Shown: positions 1 to 6,319, numbered from the stretch's first letter. The stretch is 6,337 nucleotides of DNA from an uncultured beta proteobacterium (GCA_903938955.1 CAJAFJ010000576.1:1-6337), one strand, 5' to 3'. Numbers and translations: made by a program. The notes: generated by a model from the letters alone, not told the origin.

Positions 1-1
1 C

Positions 2-121
2 CTTAAATCGCACCGTCGAACGGGTCTGATGGTGCCACATGCGGCGATGAATTTTGACCTGTGGGTGATGCTCGCTGTGGCGCTGGCAAGACACGCTAGG
101 CCAATTGCCGAAGCCCTGTAA
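2..121 (+). CDS. possible 3' end of an upstream gene (partial, unidentified)
   Basis: The frame starting at base 2 is open for 39 codons to a TAA at 119-121, while the other two plus frames close early. The peptide ends in a hydrophobic stretch (NFDLWVMLAVALARH) followed by a short basic tail. I do not recognise it. Third codon positions are only about half G or C, lower than in the clear genes of this window, so the stretch may be a decayed or chance open frame. It has no start inside the window and is reported only as a possible partial gene. Confidence 0.22.
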   Translation, partial: LKSHRRTGLMVPHAAMNFDLWVMLAVALARHARPIAEAL

Positions 122-234
122 AGTATCTAAACACTCTCTTTTTTACGAACCATACCTCCAATAATGGCTGCTTTTTTAAAGGTGTTCTGCAACTTATTCT
201 GGCACCTGTTCTTTCATTTTTACAGGAAATTCAC
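122..234 (+). promoter_or_regulatory. AT-richer leader upstream of the Tim44-like gene
   Basis: This is the most AT-rich stretch of the window, with T runs at 139-144 and 172-177, as expected of a promoter and untranslated leader. I see no convincing -35/-10 pair; TTTACG (142-147) with TAATGG (163-168) is badly spaced at 15 nt. A weak inverted repeat pairs AGGTG (180-184) with CACCT (203-207). The promoter of the downstream gene probably lies here, but its exact position is not supported. Confidence 0.35.
224..229 (+). promoter_or_regulatory. ribosome binding site of the Tim44-like gene
   Basis: AGGAAA lies 5 nt before the ATG at 235. It supports this start, which also gives the protein a proper N-terminal signal sequence. 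Confidence 0.65.
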
Positions 235-1170
235 ATGAAACGATTACTCGCACTGCTGGCCGTGGTGTTCACCTTGGGCCTTTCTACTGTGGCTATGGAT
301 GCAGAGGCCGCCAAACGCATGGGCTCAGGCAAATCCCTGGGCACGCAACGTCAGGCGACGCCGGACAAGGCTCCCGCTGCGCCGACCCAATCGGCCGCAG
401 TCGCAGGTACACCTGCCGCGGGTGCCGCAGCGCCTTCACGTTCATGGATGGGGCCGGTGGCAGGCATTGCCGCAGGACTTGGCCTGGCGGCACTGGCATC
501 CCATCTGGGCTTTGGTGAAGAGTTGGCCAGCATGCTGATGTTTGGCTTGATGGCGGCCGCCATCATGGTGGCGATTGGCTTCTTCATGCGCCAGCGCGCT
601 GCCGCAAAGTTGTCCAGTGCGTCAGGGCCGGGGGGCATGCAGTATGCCCATGTGAGCCCGGGTTCAGCAGGCCGCACCCAGCAAGCTGACCCGCAGACGC
701 CTGCCTACAAAGTGTCGATGCCTGCAGCGGGTGGTAACGCCACTGGCTCAGGTATCGGTTCAGGCATTGGCGCCGGGGTGGCTGGCACCAGCAGGATGTC
801 CGCCGACTTCGACGCCGCCGGCTTCGAGCGCAATGCCAAGGTGAATTTCATTCGTCTGCAGGCCGCCAACGACGCGGGCAATCTGGACGATATTCGGGAG
901 TTCACGACGCCTGAGATGTATGCTGAGTTGAAGATGGAAATGGCCGAGCGTGGTGCTTCTTCGCAAAAAAATGACGTGGTCAGCCTGAATGCGCAAGTGA
1001 TGGAGGTTGAAGAAAACACGGAACGCTACCTGGTCAGCGTGCGCTTCACAGGCATCATCCGAGATGCCAGCGGGGCACCTGACGAGTCCTTCGATGAAGT
1101 CTGGCACCTGATGAAGTCGCGTCAAGCCAATAGTGGCTGGGTTTTGGCTGGCATTCAACAAACACAGTAA
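235..1170 (+). CDS. Tim44-like domain protein with signal peptide and membrane segments
   Basis: The 311-residue product has three parts. Residues 1-25 look like a signal peptide: KR, a hydrophobic core, then an AEA cleavage-like site. They are followed by the basic motif AKRMGSGKSLGTQRQ, typical of bacterial Tim44-like proteins. After an Ala/Pro-rich spacer, two hydrophobic stretches (about 72-90 and 98-117) look like membrane segments, followed by FFMRQRAAAK. A Gly/Ser-rich linker (about 166-185) leads to the C-terminal Tim44/TimA-like fold (about 190-311), with FERNAKVNFIRLQAANDAGNLDDIREF, a central acidic stretch and a final DEVWHLMKS...GWVLAGIQQ. The family is named after a mitochondrial import component; in bacteria its role is not settled, and an envelope function is inferred from the signal and membrane segments. 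In related Burkholderiales I recall such genes near ubiE, ubiJ and ubiB, but none of these is visible here. A terminator at 1324-1355 suggests it ends its transcript. Confidence 0.85.
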   Translation: MKRLLALLAVVFTLGLSTVAMDAEAAKRMGSGKSLGTQRQATPDKAPAAPTQSAAVAGTPAAGAAAPSRSWMGPVAGIAAGLGLAALASHLGFGEELASMLMFGLMAAAIMVAIGFFMRQRAAAKLSSASGPGGMQYAHVSPGSAGRTQQADPQTPAYKVSMPAAGGNATGSGIGSGIGAGVAGTSRMSADFDAAGFERNAKVNFIRLQAANDAGNLDDIREFTTPEMYAELKMEMAERGASSQKNDVVSLNAQVMEVEENTERYLVSVRFTGIIRDASGAPDESFDEVWHLMKSRQANSGWVLAGIQQTQ

Positions 1171-1353
1171 TCGCGCGAAGCCATCCTCCCGCTTGGGGCA
1201 GTCGAAGAGGGCGTCATTCGTAACTAACGAATCATGCCGAATGGACGAAGGATAACTTTAGAAAGTGCATTTTGAGTGACCGGTATGCCGTGGCTAAAAA
1301 CCGGCCACGGCGCTTCCCCGTCCAAAGCCTGCACCGGAAAACCGGGGCTTTTT
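1171..1353. other. convergent intergenic region with two hairpins
   Basis: This gap separates the end of the plus-strand Tim44-like gene from the end of the minus-strand operon. It holds a small inverted repeat ATTCGT (1216-1221) / ACGAAT (1227-1232), a perfect 8-bp hairpin at 1287-1311 and a terminator hairpin from 1324. I see no coding frame and no small Tat-target protein gene in it on either strand. Confidence 0.7.
1287..1311. repeat. perfect 8-bp inverted repeat (stem-loop)
   Basis: GCCGTGGC (1287-1294) and GCCACGGC (1304-1311) are exact reverse complements around a 9-nt loop. No T run follows on either strand, so it is not a classical intrinsic terminator. It could stabilise the 3' end of the minus-strand operon mRNA or assist termination in that direction. 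Seen directly; the function is inference. Confidence 0.6.
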
Positions 1354-1355
1354 TT
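1324..1355 (+). terminator. intrinsic terminator of the Tim44-like gene
   Basis: AAAGCC (1324-1329) pairs with GGCTTT (1346-1351), and inside it CCGG (1334-1337) pairs with CCGG (1342-1345) across an AAAA loop. The TGCA at 1330-1333 bulges out. The T run covers 1349-1355. It points in the plus direction, and its last two T bases are also part of the torD stop codon on the other strand. Confidence 0.75.
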
Positions 1356-1989
1356 ACTCCGCGCCCACCGAATCCAGCATGTCAAACCCCTGCGCCTCCA
1401 CGCTCATGAAGGCGCGGGTGAGTTCGGCCACGGCGGCATAAAACCGGGCTTTGGGGTGCTTTTGCAACTCGTCGCACAGCGTCGTCACCCACGGCTGCAA
1501 TTGCTGGGTAAAGAATGTGCGCTGGCGCGTCAGGTTGGCCACGGCCACGTCGTCACCGGCAATCAGGTAGCGCATGACCTCGCACAGGTAGGCAATATGG
1601 TCTTCGGTTTCCGACATCTTGTCGTCCCGGTCCAGCCCCAGGCTGGCCAGTTCGGTGCGCAGCCTGGCCAGCGGTTTCTCGTTCAGGAAGCCGCTTAAAT
1701 AATGCGAGCCGTACAGGTACACCTCGGGCTTGCCCATGCCGCCAAACAGGCTCTCGTATTCGTTTTGAATCTCGTCGTCCGACAGGCTGCGGGCGACGCC
1801 AACCAGCGCGCGCCAGGGCTCTTCCAGAAAGGCCCCGGCGGCGGGCGCCTCGGTCACCGCCACGCGCAGTTGCGCTATCAATTCAGTAGCTGGTGGCGAA
1901 TAGTAAACAAGGGCTAGAAGCCCATAGAGCTCTGAACGTGCGGTTTCTTCGTCGAGCGCCGCGGTGGGCGTGGGGTTGAGCATTGGCAT
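1354..1989 (-). CDS. TorD-family molecular chaperone (formate dehydrogenase accessory type)
   Basis: The 211-residue product has the length and signature of TorD/DmsD/NarJ-type cytoplasmic chaperones, which bind the Tat signal and apo-form of molybdenum enzymes until the cofactor is inserted. Visible marks are the N-terminal helix RSELYGLLALVYYSPP (19-33), the segment NEYESLFGG...YLYGSHYLSGFLNEKPL (77-107) and the conserved TEDHIAYLCEVMRYL (128-142). The start at 1989 lies 5 nt after the polyferredoxin stop; a second ATG at 1983 is an alternative, and neither has a strong ribosome binding site, so coupling is likely. The open frame extends to 2286, but that part lies inside the polyferredoxin gene and is not coding in this frame. 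Residues 23-40 are encoded by a repeat-like DNA segment with unusual codons (CTA, GTT, ATA). It is the last gene of the operon; its presumed client enzyme is not in the window. Confidence 0.88.
   Translation of the reverse strand: MPMLNPTPTAALDEETARSELYGLLALVYYSPPATELIAQLRVAVTEAPAAGAFLEEPWRALVGVARSLSDDEIQNEYESLFGGMGKPEVYLYGSHYLSGFLNEKPLARLRTELASLGLDRDDKMSETEDHIAYLCEVMRYLIAGDDVAVANLTRQRTFFTQQLQPWVTTLCDELQKHPKARFYAAVAELTRAFMSVEAQGFDMLDSVGAE
1872..1923. repeat. short interspersed repeat-like element inside torD
   Basis: The plus strand reads GCTATCAATTCAGTAGCTGG followed later by AAGGGCTAGAAGCC. The first part is an imperfect palindrome (GCTA...TAGC). Both halves, in this order and spacing, match my memory of a small repeat common between genes in Comamonadaceae. 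The segment is clearly AT-richer than its surroundings. On the minus strand it is read in frame as torD residues 23-40 and still fits the family pattern, so the gene is intact. The repeat identity is from memory and not checked against a genome. Confidence 0.55.
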
Positions 1990-1994
1990 GGTGT

Positions 1995-4097
1995 TCAGAG
2001 GTCCGTGATTTTGGTTTCGTGGGTGTCCGAGTAAATGTCGATCACCCGGCAGTCGCTGCACATTTTCAGGCGCTCCAGCGCCGCGCCCTGGAACATGCTG
2101 TGGCCGCTGAGCTTGCCCAGCATGGCCTCGATGGCTTTCAGCGTGCCAAACGGTTTGCTGCAGCGCACGCAGGCGTAGGGCTGCATGACATTGATCACCA
2201 CAGCCTCTTTGCGCGACGGGCTCAAGTTGAGTTGCGGCACCAGTGCCAGCGCTTTCTCCGGGCAGGTGCTGACGCACAGGCCGCACTGCACACAGTTCTT
2301 CTCGATGAACTTGAGCTGCGGCGACTCAGCGTTGTCCTGCAAGGCCCCCGCCGGGCAGGCGTTGATGCAGCTCAGGCACAGCGTGCAGGCGTCCTTGTTT
2401 AGCTTGAGCGTGCCCAGCAGCGACCCGGTGGCGGGCAGCGCAATCACCTCGGGTTTGAGCGGCGCCTGCGCTATCAAATGGTCCAGTGCCAGTTCCAGCG
2501 TGGCGCGTTTGTCAGCCTGCACGGCAAAGCTGGCGGGGCGGCCCACGCTTTGCGCCGGGGCGGCCTGCAAGTCGCGGTCGAGGTCCGCCAGGTCCCGCGC
2601 ATCGCGGGCGTGCAGCACGCGGAAGTGTTCGCCGGGGTAGCCCAGCCCGGTCAGGATGGCCTGCGCCACCGCCATCTGGCTGCGCAGCGCCTCGGCATAT
2701 TGCGGCGCTTCTTCGTCCGTCATCAGCACCCAGACCTGCGAGGCACCGTAACAAATCGCCGTCAGCCAGACCTCCAGCCCCAGCGACGAGGTGTGCCACA
2801 GCGCCAGCGGGATGACGCGCGCGGGCACGCCGTGGGTGTCGCGGTCCAGTTGCGCGGCGCGGCCCAGGTCGCCCAGCAAACGGGTGCCGCCGCTCTGGCT
2901 GTGCAAGAGCAGCGCGGCGTTTTTGCCGCCGCTGCGGGCATAGGTGCCCAGCATGGTTTTGAGTTTGACGCCCTGGTCGCTGGCGCGCGGGTAGGCGAAG
3001 GTCAAGGCGCCGGTCGGGCACACTGTGGTGCAGGTGCCGCAACCCACGCACAAATTGGGATTCACCTTGATCTGCTGGCGACTCTTCTCGCTGCTGATGG
3101 CCGAGGCCGAGCAGACGTCAATGCAGGCGTTGCAGCCGGTTTTCTCGTTGCGGCTGTGGGCGCAGAGCTTTTGTTTGTAGACAAAAAATTTGGGTTTTTC
3201 AAACTCGCCGACCAGACCACGTAGCGTCATCAGCGGCTTGGCGTCAACCCCGTTCCAGCGCAAATAGCCTTGCGGCAAGGCGTGTTGGGTAAAGGCCGGT
3301 GTGGCGCGCAGGTCCAGCACCAGATCAAAGGTGTCGCTCAGCGTTTCGGGTTCGCGGTTGAAGTCGATGGCTCCCGCCACCTGGCAGGCTTTGACGCAGG
3401 CGCGGTGCGAATCGCAGGCGTTCAGGTCAATTTGGTAATCGAGTCCGATGGCGTCTTCGGGGCAGGCGACCAGACAAGCATTGCAGCGCGTGCACAGGTC
3501 CAGGTCAATCGGGTTGTTGCGCCGCCACGTCAGCTCAAACGCGCCCAGCCAGCCGGTCAAGGACTGAATCTGCCCACCCAGCACCGGGTAGCGTCGCTCC
3601 TGCATGGCACCCAGGTCACCTGCGCCTTGCGTGAACAAGGTGATGTCGAGTTCATCGCCCAGCAACTCGGCGGCGCGCTCGGCCGCGCCCAGTGGGCCGA
3701 TGATGAGCATGCGCCCGGCGCTTTTGTAGGTGACGGTGGCGACCGGCTCGGGGTCGGGCAGGTGCGCCGCTGCCAGCAAGGCGGCTATTTTGGGGCTGGC
3801 CTGGGCGGCATCGCGGCTCCAGCCACCGACCTCACGAATGTTCACGAAACGGATCGGCGCGTAGCCCGCGGCCGATCGTTGCGCTCCGGCGCTTTGCTCG
3901 GCCAACTCGCTAAATAGCCGCTGCTCCTGGGTGCAGGCCACCACCAGTTCTTCGCCCGTTTTGACGGCCGCCAGAAAAGCACCGGCCTCACGGCGGCACA
4001 GGGTGCTGTGCAGGGTCAGGTGTTCATTTAGCGCCGCGCCCAGGCTCTTGGGGTCCAGAGGCATCGTTTGGTTGCAGTCGCAAATCAGGGTGGTCAT
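1995..4097 (-). CDS. polyferredoxin: 4Fe-4S dicluster protein of formate dehydrogenase loci
   Basis: The 700-residue protein has no signal peptide and is probably cytoplasmic. It starts with a short CxC segment (C6, C8). Six ferredoxin-type motifs follow in three pairs: C202/205/208/212 with C228/H231/C234/C238; C312/322/325/329 with C350/353/356/360; and C571/574/577/581 with C602/605/608/612. The second motif has His where the second Cys is expected. The third has the spaced form C-x9-CxxCxxxC, as in homologues. A C-terminal CxxC (643, 646) and CxxC (680, 683) look like a metal-binding knuckle. Between about 370 and 560 lies an alpha/beta region without cysteine motifs. Such proteins occur with DUF3305, DUF3306 and TorD genes next to formate dehydrogenase; electron transfer or cluster assembly is inferred, not proven. 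The start at 4097 retains the conserved-looking CDCNQTMPLD segment and overlaps DUF3306 by 74 nt. Confidence 0.88.
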   Translation of the reverse strand: MTTLICDCNQTMPLDPKSLGAALNEHLTLHSTLCRREAGAFLAAVKTGEELVVACTQEQRLFSELAEQSAGAQRSAAGYAPIRFVNIREVGGWSRDAAQASPKIAALLAAAHLPDPEPVATVTYKSAGRMLIIGPLGAAERAAELLGDELDITLFTQGAGDLGAMQERRYPVLGGQIQSLTGWLGAFELTWRRNNPIDLDLCTRCNACLVACPEDAIGLDYQIDLNACDSHRACVKACQVAGAIDFNREPETLSDTFDLVLDLRATPAFTQHALPQGYLRWNGVDAKPLMTLRGLVGEFEKPKFFVYKQKLCAHSRNEKTGCNACIDVCSASAISSEKSRQQIKVNPNLCVGCGTCTTVCPTGALTFAYPRASDQGVKLKTMLGTYARSGGKNAALLLHSQSGGTRLLGDLGRAAQLDRDTHGVPARVIPLALWHTSSLGLEVWLTAICYGASQVWVLMTDEEAPQYAEALRSQMAVAQAILTGLGYPGEHFRVLHARDARDLADLDRDLQAAPAQSVGRPASFAVQADKRATLELALDHLIAQAPLKPEVIALPATGSLLGTLKLNKDACTLCLSCINACPAGALQDNAESPQLKFIEKNCVQCGLCVSTCPEKALALVPQLNLSPSRKEAVVINVMQPYACVRCSKPFGTLKAIEAMLGKLSGHSMFQGAALERLKMCSDCRVIDIYSDTHETKITDL

Positions 4098-4653
4098 GGT
4101 CTAGGTCCGGTTCGGGGAGCGGGGTGAGGGTCGGGTGCTCAGGGCCCGGGGTGGGTGCAGAGGATGCGGGCACGGATTTATGCCCGGCGACGCCGTCTTT
4201 GTCGCCGTCGGCCTCGTCCTCAAACAAATTGAGAAACTTGGCGCTGGCCATCTGGCGCAGCATGGATTCAGGCAGCGGGTCGGGCTTGGAGTAGTCGTCA
4301 ATGTAGATGTCCAGGCCATCCATCACGTTGTAGTGCGGGTCGGTGAACAGCTTTTTCATGGCGGCATTGCGCACATCCGGCGCGACGTCGCGCGCCACAA
4401 ACGGGGCGAAGTCGGACTGGGCGGTGAGTTGCTGCACGTCTTGCAGCGACAGGGCGGGGGGCGTTTCCGGGGCTGCGACCTGGCTTTCGGGCAAAGGCGC
4501 CACCGCCGTGACGGCGCTGGGCACCGTGGCTTCAGGTCCTGTTTTTTGGGCTTGGACCTGTGGCTTGACCAGCTCCGCCGGTTCTGCCAGCGGCTTGCCC
4601 TCGCGTACCGCCTGTTTGCGTTGCGACCAGCGGCCCAGAAAGCCGTCAGCCAC
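4024..4653 (-). CDS. DUF3306 domain protein
   Basis: Function unknown; the family is found in formate dehydrogenase accessory operons. I choose the GTG at 4653 because it gives the usual N-terminus MADGFLGRWSQRKQ and overlaps the DUF3305 stop by 8 nt (GTGGCTGA), a typical coupled arrangement; the 209-residue product results. An ATG at 4704 in the same frame would add 17 residues that lie within DUF3305 and look non-native. The N-terminal basic segment is followed by a Pro/Ala-rich low-complexity stretch (about 28-70). The conserved core, about 80-126, contains FAPFVARDV, VRNAAMKKLF and MDGLDIYIDDYS. The tail is acidic and His-rich (LPEPDLDHDHPD) and runs 74 nt into the polyferredoxin gene. 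No membrane segment is visible. Confidence 0.82.
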   Translation of the reverse strand: MADGFLGRWSQRKQAVREGKPLAEPAELVKPQVQAQKTGPEATVPSAVTAVAPLPESQVAAPETPPALSLQDVQQLTAQSDFAPFVARDVAPDVRNAAMKKLFTDPHYNVMDGLDIYIDDYSKPDPLPESMLRQMASAKFLNLFEDEADGDKDGVAGHKSVPASSAPTPGPEHPTLTPLPEPDLDHDHPDLRLQPNDASGPQEPGRGAK

Positions 4654-5206
4654 GGCCACCGCCGCCCATTTTTTTCTCGGTGCTGATGGAGGCCGGGTTG
4701 CCAAAGCGGTCGGTCAATGACCGAAAACTCTCCGGGCGCTTGCGCCGCTTGAGTTCTTCAACGTGGTATTCATTCACAAACGCCTGCAGCCACGCCACCA
4801 CCGGCGCAGGGGCGGGCACCTGTTCTACCGTCTCCTGCGCGTCCAGCCAGCGGCCCGCATCGGTGTAGCTCAGGCTCACCATTTCGGGCTTGGCAATCGG
4901 CTCGTCCGACAGCGCGGCCTCTTCTTCCATGCGCCACATGACAAACCAGCCGGGCGTCTGCGTCGTCACGTTGAGGTGGTAGCCCTCGGCGTCGTCCTTG
5001 AATAATTCGACGGTGTAGCCCGGGTGCAGCCAGCGTTCTTCGTTGTCATTTTTATAGAGCAGGCGTGGCACGCTGCCAAAGCCTTCCTCCTGCGCAATCA
5101 CCTCCGCCAGCACCCAGCGCCACGGCTGCCAGTGGCTCGATGGCCCTGTGGTGCGCTCGCGCTGCATGACAACGGCAACTTCAATGGCGGGGCGAAGCGT
5201 AGTCAT
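4646..5206 (-). CDS. DUF3305 domain protein
   Basis: The 186-residue product matches the DUF3305 pattern: an N-terminal EVAVVMQRERT, then HWQPWRWVLAEV, the central RWLHPGYTVELFKDDAEGYHLNVTTQTPGWFVMWRME, and a C-terminal PESFRSLTDRFGNPASIST. Its biochemical role is not known; the family travels with DUF3306, a polyferredoxin and a TorD-type chaperone at formate dehydrogenase loci. The ATG at 5206, 10 nt after the apbC stop, is preferred over upstream starts that lie in apbC. No clear ribosome binding site precedes it, which suggests coupling to apbC. The last residues (KKMGGGGRG) follow a run of seven A at 4675-4669, just before the stop and the DUF3306 start. Confidence 0.85.
   Translation of the reverse strand: MTTLRPAIEVAVVMQRERTTGPSSHWQPWRWVLAEVIAQEEGFGSVPRLLYKNDNEERWLHPGYTVELFKDDAEGYHLNVTTQTPGWFVMWRMEEEAALSDEPIAKPEMVSLSYTDAGRWLDAQETVEQVPAPAPVVAWLQAFVNEYHVEELKRRKRPESFRSLTDRFGNPASISTEKKMGGGGRG
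4669..4675 (-). other. 7-A homopolymer at the DUF3305/DUF3306 junction
   Basis: On the coding strand the DUF3305 frame reads GAG AAA AAA ATG. Loss of one A during transcription would place the reading frame into that of DUF3306, which is open through this point, and would yield a DUF3305-DUF3306 fusion. The run is short for efficient slippage, so this is only a possibility. Confidence 0.3.
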
Positions 5207-5216
5207 AAGTGCCGGC

Positions 5217-6308
5217 TCAGGTATCTTTCGAGATTTTGATGGACGGAAACTTGGACGAGAAGTCCTTGTTCTTCGCCGCAATCGACACCGCCACCTTGCG
5301 TGCCACGGCCTTGTAAATGCCGGCCACCTCGCTGTCGGGGTCGGACACTACGGTCGGCTTGCCGTTGTCGGCCTGCAGCCGGATCTGCATGTTCAGGGGC
5401 AGGGCGCCCAGGTAGTCCATGCCGTAATCGGCCGCCATTTTCTTGCCGCCATCGGCGCCAAAAATATGCTCGACATGGCCGCAGTTGGTGCACACATGCA
5501 CGGCCATGTTTTCCACAATGCCCAAAATCGGCACGCCGACTTTCTCGAACATCTTGATGCCCTTTTTGGCATCCAGCAAGGCTATGTCTTGCGGCGTGGT
5601 CACTACCACGGCGCCGGTCATGGGCACGCGCTGGCTCAGCGTGAGTTGGATGTCGCCGGTGCCGGGCGGCATGTCGACAATCAAATAATCCAGATCGCGC
5701 CAGTTGGTCTGGCGCAGCAACTGCTCCAGCGCCTGCGTGGCCATCGGGCCGCGCCAGATCATGGCCTCGTCCTGCGCCACCAGGAAACCAATCGACATCA
5801 CCTGCACGCCGTAGTTCTCCAACGGCTCCATGGTGGTGCCGTCTTCACTCTCGGGGCGGCCGTCAATGCCCATCATCATCGGCACACTGGGGCCGTAAAT
5901 GTCGGCATCCAGCAGACCGACACTGGCGCCCTCGGCGGCCAGCGCCAGCGCCAGATTGACAGCGGTGGTGCTCTTGCCCACGCCGCCCTTGCCCGACGCC
6001 ACCGCCACAATGTTCTTCACCCGGGGCAGTAGCTGCACGCCGCGCTGCACCGAGTGCGCGGTAATCTTCATGTTGACGTTAACCGACACGTTGTCCACGC
6101 CAGCCACGCCCTTGGCGGCGGCAATCAGTTCCTTGCGAAAGCCCGCAATCTGGCTTTTGGCCGGGTAGCCCAGCTCCACGTCAAACGCCACATCACCGCC
6201 GCTGAGCGTCAGGTTCTTGATGGATTTGGAGGACACGAAGTCGCGTCCGGTATTGGGATCGATCACACTTTTCAGTGCATCCATCAGCATCTGTTCTGTC
6301 ACGGCCAT
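5217..6308 (-). CDS. apbC: iron-sulfur cluster carrier protein ApbC (Mrp/NBP35 family)
   Basis: The 363-residue protein is full length for the bacterial Mrp/ApbC family, cytoplasmic P-loop ATPases that bind a [4Fe-4S] cluster between two subunits and pass it to target proteins. Residues 1-80 form the MIP18/DUF59-type N-terminal domain (ALKSVIDPNTG, with the Cys seen in some relatives absent). The deviant Walker A is GKGGVGKST (106-114), the switch region DADIYGPSVP (134-143), and the Walker B-like VDMPPGTGD (211-219). The cluster-binding CTNC is at 273-276. The start at 6308 has a good ribosome binding site. It is the first gene of the visible operon and sits 10 nt from DUF3305, which suggests that it supplies clusters to the iron-sulfur-rich proteins of this locus, besides any general role. 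The promoter lies outside the window. Confidence 0.94.
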   Translation of the reverse strand: MAVTEQMLMDALKSVIDPNTGRDFVSSKSIKNLTLSGGDVAFDVELGYPAKSQIAGFRKELIAAAKGVAGVDNVSVNVNMKITAHSVQRGVQLLPRVKNIVAVASGKGGVGKSTTAVNLALALAAEGASVGLLDADIYGPSVPMMMGIDGRPESEDGTTMEPLENYGVQVMSIGFLVAQDEAMIWRGPMATQALEQLLRQTNWRDLDYLIVDMPPGTGDIQLTLSQRVPMTGAVVVTTPQDIALLDAKKGIKMFEKVGVPILGIVENMAVHVCTNCGHVEHIFGADGGKKMAADYGMDYLGALPLNMQIRLQADNGKPTVVSDPDSEVAGIYKAVARKVAVSIAAKNKDFSSKFPSIKISKDT

Positions 6309-6314
6309 TGATTT

Positions 6315-6319
6315 CTCCT
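6315..6319 (-). promoter_or_regulatory. ribosome binding site of apbC
   Basis: AGGAG on the minus strand lies 6 nt before the ATG at 6308. It is the strongest ribosome binding site in the window and fits a first or highly translated gene of the operon. Confidence 0.8.

Noticed and set aside
1171..1353. A hidden small Tat-target protein gene downstream of torD
   Set aside because: No minus-strand frame with a start, twin-arginine motif and hydrophobic stretch is present.
1990..2286. Upstream extension of torD by 99 codons
   Set aside because: The extension lies inside the polyferredoxin gene, has no TorD-like features, and the start at 1989 gives normal family length.
2478..3224. A 248-codon plus-strand open frame opposite the polyferredoxin gene
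   Set aside because: Same compositional shadow pattern; the minus strand here has a complete, motif-rich protein.
3911..3930. GCTAAATAGC palindrome near GCTGCTCC as another interspersed repeat copy
   Set aside because: Only about 10 bases fit, and the rest of the element is missing; the encoded residues look native, so chance is likely.
5148..6032. A 294-codon plus-strand open frame opposite apbC
   Set aside because: It lies wholly opposite apbC and the 5' end of DUF3305, and its product is rich in His, Arg, Gln and Ala as expected of the reverse of a GC-rich gene. It matches no family I know.
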